A stretch of DNA of 7,778 nt from Prevotella sp. (GTDB lineage Bacteria; Bacteroidota; Bacteroidia; Bacteroidales; Bacteroidaceae): positions 1 to 7,778 of the forward strand of contig DMYZ01000241.1 in the NCBI GenBank assembly GCA_003483565.1. The letters are read 5' to 3'. The notes under the pieces are model-generated. The model saw only the letters and a list, made by a program, of their open reading frames with translations. It was not told where the DNA came from and did not search any database. Below are positions 1-6,015 of the stretch, in pieces. Made by a program: the position numbers and the translations under genes. Positions within the stretch are counted from its first letter, which is position 1, and each line of letters starts with the position of its first letter.

Positions 1-1245
1 AATTCTATCCAGCAGGCAATAGAACAAAAAAAGGAGGCTTACACTCTTTATTTTCCAACGATCAGTGCGACTGGTCTTGGTTTTAAAGCAAATCATGATA
101 TGATGAGGAAAGACATCAGCACATCAGATTTTACATCCTCTTTAACACAAGCAATTAGTCAAGATCCATCATTAGCTGCATTAGCACCAACTCTAGCTCC
201 TTTAATGCAGATGATTCCTTCTACTATTCCTATCGGACTAATGAATCACGGCGTCATGACTGGTATTGAAGCTGTACAACCTGTTTTTGCTGGCGGCCAG
301 ATTGTTAATGGTAACAAACTGGCAAAAATTAATATTGAAGCCCAACAACTACAAAAACTTACTTCCAAGAATTCTGTTGAATTACAATCTGAAAAATACT
401 ACTGGCAGATTGTTACCCTTAAGGAAAAACAAAAAACTTTAAATGAAGTTTTCAAGATGCTTGAAAATCTTGAAAAAGATGCGACAATAGCAGTTAAAGC
501 CGGAGTAGGTATGCGCAATGACTTACTGGCAGTTCAGTTGAAAGAAAACGAAATAGAGAGTGATCAGATAAAATTGGAAAATGGGCTAAAATTATCTAAA
601 ATGGTTTTAGCTCAATATATAGGTATGGACAATCAGGATATTGATGTCATCTCCAAAATAGATACAACAATAGTACCAGATTATCCAGCTATTAAAGTTG
701 ACCATAATAGTGCTGTTGCCAATACTCCAGAATACCAATTACTCCAAAAAGATGTAGAAGCAAAATCGTTGCAGTACAAGATGGAAATTGGGAAGAACAT
801 GCCTTCTATAGCTGTTGGTGCAGGCTATAGTTACTATAATGTAGGCAATGGACTAAACAATAATTTTGGTGCTGTTTTTGCTACAGTCAGTATCCCTATA
901 TCTTCATGGTGGGGGGGATCTCATGCCATCAGACGAAAAAAACTTGCAGAAACAAATGCCAAAGAACAATTATCTGATAATGCTCAATTATTGAAAGTTC
1001 GTATGCAGAAAGACTGGAACGATGTCGATGATGCTTATAAACAATTGTTACTTGCCAAAAAGAGTATAGAACAAAGCGAAGAAAACCTCCGTCTTAACCG
1101 TAACTATTACCATGCTGGCACCGTTACGATGAATGATCTTCTTGATGCACAGCAGAAATATCAGCAATGTCGGGACAAATATACTGATGCATATTCTGAT
1201 TTGCAGACTAAGATCTTGGAATATAAGCAGAGTATTGGTGAATGA
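1..1245 (+). CDS. TolC-like outer-membrane efflux protein, 5'-truncated by the window edge
   Basis: The reading frame is open from the first base, so the start codon and signal peptide lie upstream; 414 residues remain. It is an outer-membrane efflux protein (OEP/TolC fold): a trimeric channel that joins an inner-membrane RND or ABC pump and its periplasmic adaptor to the outside. Visible signs are the first beta-strand region YFPTISATG (about residues 18-26) and VQPVFAGGQI (92-101). A long alpha-helical stretch follows (about 105-215), then a second OEP repeat starting near NTPEYQLLQKDVEAKSLQYK (241) with strands MPSIAVGAGYSYY and VFATVSIPIS. After that come SWWGGSH (302-308) and a final coiled helix ending with LLDAQQKYQQ. 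Residues 34-90, rich in Ser, Leu and Pro, form an insertion between the paired strands that E. coli TolC lacks. The pump and adaptor are probably encoded upstream, outside the window. Family assignment is firm; the exported substrate cannot be told. Confidence 0.93.
   Translation, partial: NSIQQAIEQKKEAYTLYFPTISATGLGFKANHDMMRKDISTSDFTSSLTQAISQDPSLAALAPTLAPLMQMIPSTIPIGLMNHGVMTGIEAVQPVFAGGQIVNGNKLAKINIEAQQLQKLTSKNSVELQSEKYYWQIVTLKEKQKTLNEVFKMLENLEKDATIAVKAGVGMRNDLLAVQLKENEIESDQIKLENGLKLSKMVLAQYIGMDNQDIDVISKIDTTIVPDYPAIKVDHNSAVANTPEYQLLQKDVEAKSLQYKMEIGKNMPSIAVGAGYSYYNVGNGLNNNFGAVFATVSIPISSWWGGSHAIRRKKLAETNAKEQLSDNAQLLKVRMQKDWNDVDDAYKQLLLAKKSIEQSEENLRLNRNYYHAGTVTMNDLLDAQQKYQQCRDKYTDAYSDLQTKILEYKQSIGE
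911..917 (+). repeat. G7 homopolymer inside the efflux gene
   Basis: Seven consecutive G (TGG TGG GGG GGA in frame) encode W-W-G-G of the SWWGGSH stretch. It is the longest G run noticed in this AT-rich window. Runs of this kind can slip during replication and shift the frame. However, the residues look constrained by the protein family, so coding need is the simpler explanation. Confidence 0.6.
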
Positions 1246-1263
1246 AAAATATTATAACAAATT

Positions 1264-1887
1264 TTATTTAATTTTTCTCTCTACCGGAAGAAACTTGGGG
1301 GTTATTATTCTATGAAAAATAGAATAAAAGAAACCCTTCTTATGGCGTGTAATATAAAAGACAGAAGGTTCATCACTAATTTTATAAAGGATAGGGTATG
1401 GATAAGCTGTATAATTTATAGATGAAACGTATTTCTCTGTTTCATAAACTTGTCTGGCAACAGGGTTCTTTTGAAAAACAGGATCATTATGGCTATATTC
1501 CATGGTCGTATCCATATAGCTCTTTCCATTATCACTGATAATGGTCAAATCGTCCATTGTATTGAATCTTTTAGTATGAGGCGTTGGAGCAACCATAAGG
1601 ACTCGATTGGTTGGTAAACCAATAACAAATTGTCCACTTACTTCAAACCAGCCACGAACTTTAGAAACTTTTGTCGCGGCATATTTAAAGAAGACATGAC
1701 AAAAAAGGAGGAACTCATCAGCTTTAATATTATCTTCAAAACTAATAACGAATTCATCTGGTTCTGGTGTACGGTATAATGTAAAAATATATTCCGAACC
1801 CTTTCCATTGAGGTACTTATTCACTCTTCTAAGTATACTTTGAGCTCTTTTCAAAGTTATACCCGAAAAAATAACTTTTTCAACCAT
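1264..1887 (-). CDS. Uncharacterised 207-residue protein
   Basis: I do not recognise this protein. It starts at ATG 1887 (MVEKVIFSGI) and ends at TAA, 18 nt from the convergent efflux gene. There is no signal peptide, no membrane segment and no cysteine motif, so a cytosolic location is likely. The N-terminal half (about 1-100) mixes helix and strand: a basic helix TLKRAQSILRRVNKYL, then YIFTLYRTPEPDEFVISFED, and an aromatic stretch FLLFCHVFFKY ahead of GWFEVSGQFVIGLP. The middle (about 105-145) is polar. The C-terminus is strongly basic and aromatic (RHKKGFFYSIFHRIITPKFLPVERKIK region, about 181-207). Codon use resembles the neighbours, and the opposite strand shows no competing gene, so I take it as real. 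It lies 171 nt downstream of tilS, so it may be read through from there or have its own weak promoter. No function is offered. Confidence 0.72.
   Translation of the reverse strand: MVEKVIFSGITLKRAQSILRRVNKYLNGKGSEYIFTLYRTPEPDEFVISFEDNIKADEFLLFCHVFFKYAATKVSKVRGWFEVSGQFVIGLPTNRVLMVAPTPHTKRFNTMDDLTIISDNGKSYMDTTMEYSHNDPVFQKNPVARQVYETEKYVSSINYTAYPYPILYKISDEPSVFYITRHKKGFFYSIFHRIITPKFLPVERKIK
1299..1336. other. Inverted repeat at the convergent gene ends
   Basis: A perfect 9-bp stem, TTATTCTAT (1305-1313) with ATAGAATAA (1319-1327) around the loop GAAAA, is backed by an outer 5-bp stem, GGGTT (1299-1303) with AACCC (1332-1336). An uneven internal loop separates the two stems. It sits inside the last codons of the minus-strand gene and 54 nt past the stop of the plus-strand efflux gene. 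Neither side has a clean T-run, so it is not a standard intrinsic terminator. It could stabilise the 3' end of the efflux transcript or block antisense read-through, or it may be chance in AT-rich DNA. Confidence 0.35.
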
Positions 1888-1979
1888 AATACTTTATTCA
1901 CTATTCTATATAAGTGGTTAGTAACGACTATCTTGAGTTTTATTTATTATGCGAATATAATGATTTTTTGTATAAGTAA

Positions 1980-2012
1980 CAAATATCATTCTCTTTTTTT
2001 ATATTATTTAAA
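1980..2012 (-). promoter_or_regulatory. Weak promoter-like site for the 207-residue gene
   Basis: On the minus strand, TTTA (2009-2012) lies 21 nt before GATATTTG (1980-1987). This matches the Bacteroidota promoter pattern TTTG / TAnnTTTG with one mismatch in each box. It would give a leader of roughly 85 nt for the gene starting at 1887. The rest of the 171-nt gap (1888-2058) is AT-rich, with no plausible gene and no strong terminator for tilS. In such AT-rich DNA a match of this quality can arise by chance. Confidence 0.28.
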
Positions 2013-2058
2013 CATCTCTATATTTTTTGTCAATCTCACGATTAATAAAAAAACGCTT

Positions 2059-3435
2059 CTACTCTAACTCTAATTTGAGTATTGTTTTAGTATTATCTGT
2101 TATCTTTACCCTATCGTCTATACGTATACCAGCCAACCATATCACCTTGCCTTCGGAGTCAAGAATAACAAGTTGTTGCTGTTTCTGGAACAGATTCTTT
2201 TTCATATCAGTAAGTAGATCGCTTATCAATTTACTCCCGGTCATGCCAAAAGGATGAAACCTGTCTGCAGTTTTTGTATATCTTATGGTAAGGGGGAAAT
2301 GGACCTTACTACTGTCAATAGTTGCAATAGTTCCAACTTTACTTGGAAGAAATTCCCCTGTTTTTAAAAATCTACTTATTCGAAGCCTGCAGTTTTCATT
2401 AAAATGATAATAGCCAGTTTCTGGTATTTTCATTGTTTTATCCATACCTTTTACAGGCTGATGAACAATTATCCAGTCCCGGTCAATGACAAGTTCATGG
2501 GTAGCACTTTTCCATAATTTTCCACTTTCTTCATGGAAATGAGCGTATATCTGTTCTGCCTGGCTTCCTGAGAAACCATATCTTTTGAGTATATAATATA
2601 GGAGATATTCCGGACTGCTGAAATGCTCTACGGCAGCAATATGAATATATGCCGAAGTTTCATAATCTTCGGTCCCATTAAACCCCGGGTTTGGCAAATA
2701 GCATATAATATCTTCCCGTGTGATAAGATATTTTTCCAAACTGTCATCAATAATCTGTGCACCTTCTGCTACATGTTGGGCTGAAGAATAGATATTATCG
2801 CTCACACTCGGATTTAATTTCTGCAACAGAGGCATAATATCTAAACGGATCTTATTACGCTGTACATCATCCTCAAAATTACTGCTATCCGTGACAAAAT
2901 CTTGTTCCTCTGCCTTGAGCCATAATTCAATATCACTCCGATGGCTATTAAGCAAAGGACGCAGAATGGAACCATTTTTAGGTAATATCCCCCGTAAGCC
3001 ATGAATACCCGTTCCTCTTACAAGATTTATAAGTACGGTTTCTACACAATCTTCACGATGGTGAGCTACACAGATCCCTTCAGCATTGATGTCTTTACGT
3101 AAATTTTCAAAATAACTGTAGCGTAAGTCTCTGGCAGCCATTTCTATACTTACTTTATGCAAGGACGCATACGCTTTTGTATCAAAATGAATGCAGTGGA
3201 AAGGAATCGAGTATTTATTACAAAGATCCATACAGAACTTTTCATCTCTGTCACTCTCTTTTCCTCTCAGGCGGAAATTACAGTGAGCTGCTTCTATAGT
3301 ATAACCTAACTGATGAAGTATGAGCAAAAGACATACGGAGTCAGCTCCTCCAGAAAGTGCTACTATGTATCTTCTGTTGAATTGAAGTAAGTTATTCTGA
3401 TGGATATATCTCTTTACGTTGTCAATAAATGTCAT
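2059..3435 (-). CDS. tilS: tRNA(Ile)-lysidine synthase
   Basis: TilS uses ATP and lysine to turn the wobble cytidine (C34) of the CAU-anticodon tRNA-Ile into lysidine, so that the tRNA reads AUA and is charged with isoleucine; it is normally essential and cytosolic. Counting from the chosen start (458 residues), the N-terminal ATP-pyrophosphatase P-loop is SGGADS at 28-33. It is followed by the family landmarks AHCNFRLRGKESDRDE, a VAHHREDCVETVLINLVRGTG segment and GLRGI. The C-terminal TilS domain is also present (DRFHPFGMTGSKLISDLLTD, then WLAGIRIDDRVKI). The start at 3435 (MTFIDNVKRYI) matches where family members begin and leaves 22 nt after the kdsB stop. An ATG at 3447 would add MGLN, and one at 3489 would overlap kdsB by 32 nt with a Lys/Arg-rich tail, which is less likely. 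It is probably co-transcribed with kdsB. Intact and normal in length. Confidence 0.95.
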   Translation of the reverse strand: MTFIDNVKRYIHQNNLLQFNRRYIVALSGGADSVCLLLILHQLGYTIEAAHCNFRLRGKESDRDEKFCMDLCNKYSIPFHCIHFDTKAYASLHKVSIEMAARDLRYSYFENLRKDINAEGICVAHHREDCVETVLINLVRGTGIHGLRGILPKNGSILRPLLNSHRSDIELWLKAEEQDFVTDSSNFEDDVQRNKIRLDIMPLLQKLNPSVSDNIYSSAQHVAEGAQIIDDSLEKYLITREDIICYLPNPGFNGTEDYETSAYIHIAAVEHFSSPEYLLYYILKRYGFSGSQAEQIYAHFHEESGKLWKSATHELVIDRDWIIVHQPVKGMDKTMKIPETGYYHFNENCRLRISRFLKTGEFLPSKVGTIATIDSSKVHFPLTIRYTKTADRFHPFGMTGSKLISDLLTDMKKNLFQKQQQLVILDSEGKVIWLAGIRIDDRVKITDNTKTILKLELE

Positions 3436-3457
3436 ATTCAACCCCATTCTTTTTATT

Positions 3458-4201
3458 TTATTCTTTCTCTTTGAGAAAGAGTTCTGCACGTTTCAAGTCA
3501 TCAGGCGTATCAATACCTACAGTTTCAATATTAGTGATAGCAACTTTGATTCTATAGCCATTTTGCAGCCAGCGAAGTTGTTCCAGACTCTCAGCCTTCT
3601 CCAAACTACTCATTGGCAATTGAGTGATTTCCTTGAGCACCGTTCTCCGATAAGCATAGATGCCCAAATGCTTCAGAAATGGATAATGCTCTATCCACGT
3701 GCTTTTTTCTTCATTACGGACGTAAGGAATAATACTACGTGAAAAATACATGGCAAAATTCTGATTGCTAAGCACTACTTTTGGACTATTAGTATTTTCT
3801 ACGGCATCCATAGAAGTGAAAGGCTTTCCCAACGTAGCAATCTGAGTAGCTGGATCATCAAAACAGTTGCAGAGAGAAATAATCTGGCTCTTATGGATAA
3901 AAGGTTCATCCCCTTGAATATTAATAACAACATCCCATTCCCCTGCTATTTTTTCGACAGCCTCTTCAATGCGGTCTGTACCGGTCCTATGATCTTTAGA
4001 AGTCATAACGGCATTCCCCCCAAAACTTTTCACACAATCAAAGATACGTTTGTCATCAGTAGCGACATATACCGTATCAAGAGCCTTGCAGACTTGTTCA
4101 TATACCCTCTGAATCACAGGTTGTCCCCCAAGAACAGCTAATGGTTTTCCAGGAAAACGGCTACTGGCATAGCGAGCTGGAATGATACCTATAAATTTCA
4201 T
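3458..4201 (-). CDS. kdsB: 3-deoxy-manno-octulosonate cytidylyltransferase (CMP-Kdo synthetase)
   Basis: KdsB couples CTP and Kdo to give CMP-Kdo, the activated sugar that WaaA adds to lipid A; the enzyme is cytosolic and marks a Gram-negative LPS pathway. The 247-residue length is typical. The N-terminal nucleotide-binding motif IIPARYASSRFPGKPL lies at 6-21. VYVATDD (44-50), RTGTDR (72-77) and the metal/CTP motif NIQGDEPF (94-101) follow. The C-terminal half has KHLGIYAYRR (177-186), the LEQLRWLQNG segment (206-215) and GIDTPDDL (229-236), whose Asp is the second metal ligand in the family. The start at 4201 is where KdsB proteins begin, and an A/G-rich stretch precedes it instead of a Shine-Dalgarno site. 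It is the first gene of a likely kdsB-tilS unit and is divergent from the MORN gene. No anomalies seen. Confidence 0.97.
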   Translation of the reverse strand: MKFIGIIPARYASSRFPGKPLAVLGGQPVIQRVYEQVCKALDTVYVATDDKRIFDCVKSFGGNAVMTSKDHRTGTDRIEEAVEKIAGEWDVVINIQGDEPFIHKSQIISLCNCFDDPATQIATLGKPFTSMDAVENTNSPKVVLSNQNFAMYFSRSIIPYVRNEEKSTWIEHYPFLKHLGIYAYRRTVLKEITQLPMSSLEKAESLEQLRWLQNGYRIKVAITNIETVGIDTPDDLKRAELFLKEKE

Positions 4202-4232
4202 ATTTAAATGCTTTTTCTTTTTTTAATATGTG

Positions 4233-4265
4233 CAAAAGTAAGAAAATAATTCGGTATTGATTAAA
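4233..4265 (-). promoter_or_regulatory. Putative promoter of kdsB-tilS
   Basis: Read on the minus strand, TACTTTTG (4233-4240) matches the Bacteroidota -7 box TAnnTTTG exactly. TTTA (4262-4265), three of four bases of the -33 box, lies 21 nt upstream of it. The implied transcript start, near 4228, gives a leader of about 27 nt before the kdsB ATG. The site is sequence-based only. Confidence 0.5.
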
Positions 4266-4279
4266 ATTTCTAAATCTAT

Positions 4280-4310
4280 TTTGTTTTTTCAATGGAATTG
4301 TATACCTTTG
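4280..4310 (+). promoter_or_regulatory. Promoter of the MORN-repeat gene
   Basis: TTTG at 4280-4283 and TACCTTTG at 4303-4310 match both boxes of the Bacteroidota primary sigma factor promoter (TTTG / TAnnTTTG) without mismatch, separated by 19 nt. Transcription should begin near 4316, leaving a leader of about 18 nt before the ATG at 4334. This rules against the in-frame ATG at 4292, which lies inside the spacer of this promoter. It is back to back with the kdsB promoter-like site; the two cores are separated by only 14 nt. Confidence 0.65.
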
Positions 4311-4333
4311 ACAAACGAATAAAAATCATTCGA

Positions 4334-5455
4334 ATGAATCTAAAACATAATATATTTTCAATTATATTCCTTTTGTGCTTCCCTTTAATCTTATCGGCAC
4401 AGAAAATTGTCTTAGGATCCTGTACGACTCACGATAGTGGGAAATATAAGGGAGAAATGGCCAGTGGCAAGCCTAATGGTAAGGGTAGTACAATTTTCAA
4501 AAATGGAGATGTCTATGAAGGTGAATATGTAAAAGGCAAGCGCCAGGGATATGGAATCTATACTTTTGCTGATGGTGAGAAATATGAAGGGGAATGGTTT
4601 CAGGATCAGCAACATGGCAAAGGCACATATTACTTCAGCAATAACAACAAATATGTCGGACTCTGGTTCAGAGATTATCAACAAGGACATGGAACCATGT
4701 ATTACTATAATGGAGATCGTTATGATGGTGACTGGTTTCAGGATCAGCGCCAAGGATACGGCGTATACACTTTTGCCACCGGAGCCTATTATAAAGGCCA
4801 ATGGAAAAATGATATGAAAAACGGCAAAGGCTTCTTTGACTGGGGAGATGGCACTACCTATAGTGGAGACTGGGCAAACAATCAGCGCTCTGGTAAAGGA
4901 GTAAATTATTATAGTGATGGTGATGTATATTCTGGCAACTGGCTTGAAGATATTCAAAATGGCAAAGGTATCTACAAGTTTAAGAACGGAGATAAATACG
5001 AAGGGGACTATGTCCAAGGGGAACGTACGGGTGAAGGCATCTTTACTTATGCCAATGGTGATAAATACACTGGGCATTTTCAGGAAAGTGCCAAGGATGG
5101 AGATGGTACTTTCATTTGGAAGAATGGTGATATCTATATCGGTCAATGGAAAAATGACTTACAGAATGGTCATGGAAAGCTCACAAAAAAAATGGGAGAT
5201 ATTTTCGAGGGCAATTTCAAGGATGGTCACGTAGAAGGAGAAGTTATCATTCACTATGCCGATGGCTCTAAGTTCCGTGGTGTTTATCACGAAGGGAAGC
5301 GCAACGGTGCTGCTATTGAAGAGACAAAAGACGGCAAGCGTTGGGAAGGTACCTATAAAGATGATATCCGTGATGGTAAATTTATTGAGAAGGACCGCAA
5401 CGGACAAGTTACGGGAAGTGGTGTCTATGAGGGCGGAAAACGCATTGATGACTAA
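4334..5455 (+). CDS. Exported protein of 14 MORN repeats
   Basis: From the start at 4334 the product has 373 residues. Residues 1-22 form a signal peptide: MNLKHN, a hydrophobic core, then a probable signal peptidase I cut at LSA/Q. There is no lipobox, so a soluble periplasmic or surface protein is expected. From residue 38 to 359 it is an unbroken array of 14 repeats of exactly 23 residues with the MORN pattern YxGxWxxxxxxGxGxxxxxxGxx, then a short partial unit ending VYEGGKRIDD. Units 12-14 are the most diverged (F or W at position 1, fewer glycines). MORN arrays make elongated beta-hairpin solenoids and in eukaryotes often act in membrane attachment or scaffolding; in Bacteroidota their role is mostly unknown. 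No catalytic domain is fused. The upstream ATG at 4292 is in frame but lies within the promoter and would bury the signal peptide. Identification as MORN is firm, function unassigned. Confidence 0.93.
   Translation: MNLKHNIFSIIFLLCFPLILSAQKIVLGSCTTHDSGKYKGEMASGKPNGKGSTIFKNGDVYEGEYVKGKRQGYGIYTFADGEKYEGEWFQDQQHGKGTYYFSNNNKYVGLWFRDYQQGHGTMYYYNGDRYDGDWFQDQRQGYGVYTFATGAYYKGQWKNDMKNGKGFFDWGDGTTYSGDWANNQRSGKGVNYYSDGDVYSGNWLEDIQNGKGIYKFKNGDKYEGDYVQGERTGEGIFTYANGDKYTGHFQESAKDGDGTFIWKNGDIYIGQWKNDLQNGHGKLTKKMGDIFEGNFKDGHVEGEVIIHYADGSKFRGVYHEGKRNGAAIEETKDGKRWEGTYKDDIRDGKFIEKDRNGQVTGSGVYEGGKRIDD
4445..5410 (+). repeat. Array of 14 tandem 69-bp MORN-coding units
   Basis: Each unit spans 69 bp (23 codons) with no insertion or deletion between units; most have diverged at DNA level. 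An exception is a 16-base identity, tggtttcaggatcagc, at 4595-4610 (unit 3) and 4733-4748 (unit 5). The two copies stand at the same offset within their units and exactly two units (138 bp) apart. The regular periodicity also keeps long antisense frames open, which should not be annotated as genes. Confidence 0.9.
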
Positions 5456-5510
5456 ACTCTGTAAAGAAAAGTTTAATAAGCTTTATACAAAAAATAATTT
5501 TACATAAAAA

Positions 5511-5954
5511 ATGGTAGTAGATACTTTAGAAAATCTTGAAAAGTACATGTCTTTGAATCCTTTATTCACTGACGTTGTCAAATTTATGAAAGAGAATGAT
5601 CTCAATAAACTGGAAGCAGGAAAACATTTTATTAAGGGAAAAGATCTCTTTGTGAATATCACTACAGCTCATGGCAAGACGGAAAAAGAAGCAACATTTG
5701 AAACACACAAAAACATGCTTGATATCCAGATTCCTCTTAATAATACAGAATCTTATGGTTATAAACCATTAGCAGATTTACCTGTGGCTGAATACAATAC
5801 AGAGAAAGATGTCACCAAATATCCAGATGTAGCCAGTGAAACAGTAGTAACTTGCAAACCAGGTGAATTTGCTATTTTCTGGCCTCAAGATGGACACAAG
5901 CCTTGTATTGGCGAAGACGATATCCATAAGGCAATATTCAAAGTAAGAGTATAA
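5511..5954 (+). CDS. YhcH/YjgK/YiaL family protein
   Basis: The gene gives a complete 147-residue protein of the YhcH/YjgK/YiaL (DUF386, EbgC-like) family: small cytosolic cupin-like beta-barrels that bind a divalent metal. The E. coli YhcH member is linked to sialic acid use, reported as an N-acetylneuraminate anomerase; others sit near sugar or beta-galactosidase genes. The start MVVDTLENLEKY is the usual family N-terminus. Likely metal and substrate residues are in ETHKNMLDIQ (E64, H66, D71, Q73) and DGHKPC (H129, K130), with a C-terminal IHKAIFKVRV (H139, K140) that closes the barrel. It follows the MORN gene by 55 nt and precedes glgB by 61 nt, all on one strand, so co-transcription is possible. 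No sialic-acid genes are in view, so the substrate is open. No Shine-Dalgarno site; the A-rich aaaaa before the ATG is usual for this phylum. Confidence 0.92.
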   Translation: MVVDTLENLEKYMSLNPLFTDVVKFMKENDLNKLEAGKHFIKGKDLFVNITTAHGKTEKEATFETHKNMLDIQIPLNNTESYGYKPLADLPVAEYNTEKDVTKYPDVASETVVTCKPGEFAIFWPQDGHKPCIGEDDIHKAIFKVRV

Positions 5955-5963
5955 TGTTTATAG

Positions 5964-5995
5964 GAGAAAGGAAGCTATCACGGCTTCTTTCTCTT
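5964..5995 (+). terminator. Intercistronic hairpin, possible terminator
   Basis: GAGAAAGGAAGC (5964-5975) pairs with GCTTCTTTCTC (5983-5993) over 11 bp with one bulged G. A further T-G pair at the tip leaves the loop ATCAC. It begins 9 nt after the YhcH-family stop codon and is followed by the short, imperfect tract TTATCATT. It is the strongest hairpin between plus-strand genes here. It probably ends or protects the upstream transcript. Since it also lies just 23 nt before glgB, it could instead control read-through into glgB. Confidence 0.55.
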
Positions 5996-6015
5996 ATCAT
6001 TAAAATAATCTGATC

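Noticed and set aside
1959..1990. AT-rich inverted repeat AATGAT...ATCATT followed by CTCTTTTTTT
   Set aside because: It resembles a terminator, but only for the plus strand, where no gene ends nearby. The stem has just two G-C pairs plus mismatches, and it overlaps the weak promoter-like site on the minus strand.
1840..2257. Two small plus-strand frames over the gap and the 3' end of tilS
   Set aside because: Their composition (Phe, Ile, Asn, Ser, Tyr) is what AT-rich non-coding DNA gives, and they overlap confirmed genes on the other strand.
3436..3489. Longer tilS start at 3489 overlapping kdsB
   Set aside because: It adds a Lys/Arg-rich tail (MQNSFSKRKNKIKR) not expected in TilS; the start at 3435 fits the family N-terminus and the tandem gene spacing.
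4412..5146. Open frame of 244 codons on the minus strand across the MORN gene
   Set aside because: It is antisense to an obvious repeat protein; the 69-bp periodicity keeps the opposite frame free of stops. Its Ile/Val/Thr-rich composition matches no protein-like domain.
5472..5502. TTTA-N19-TAATTTTA before the YhcH-family gene, as a possible promoter
   Set aside because: Both boxes lack the G of TTTG, and transcription would start almost at the ATG, so I do not call it.
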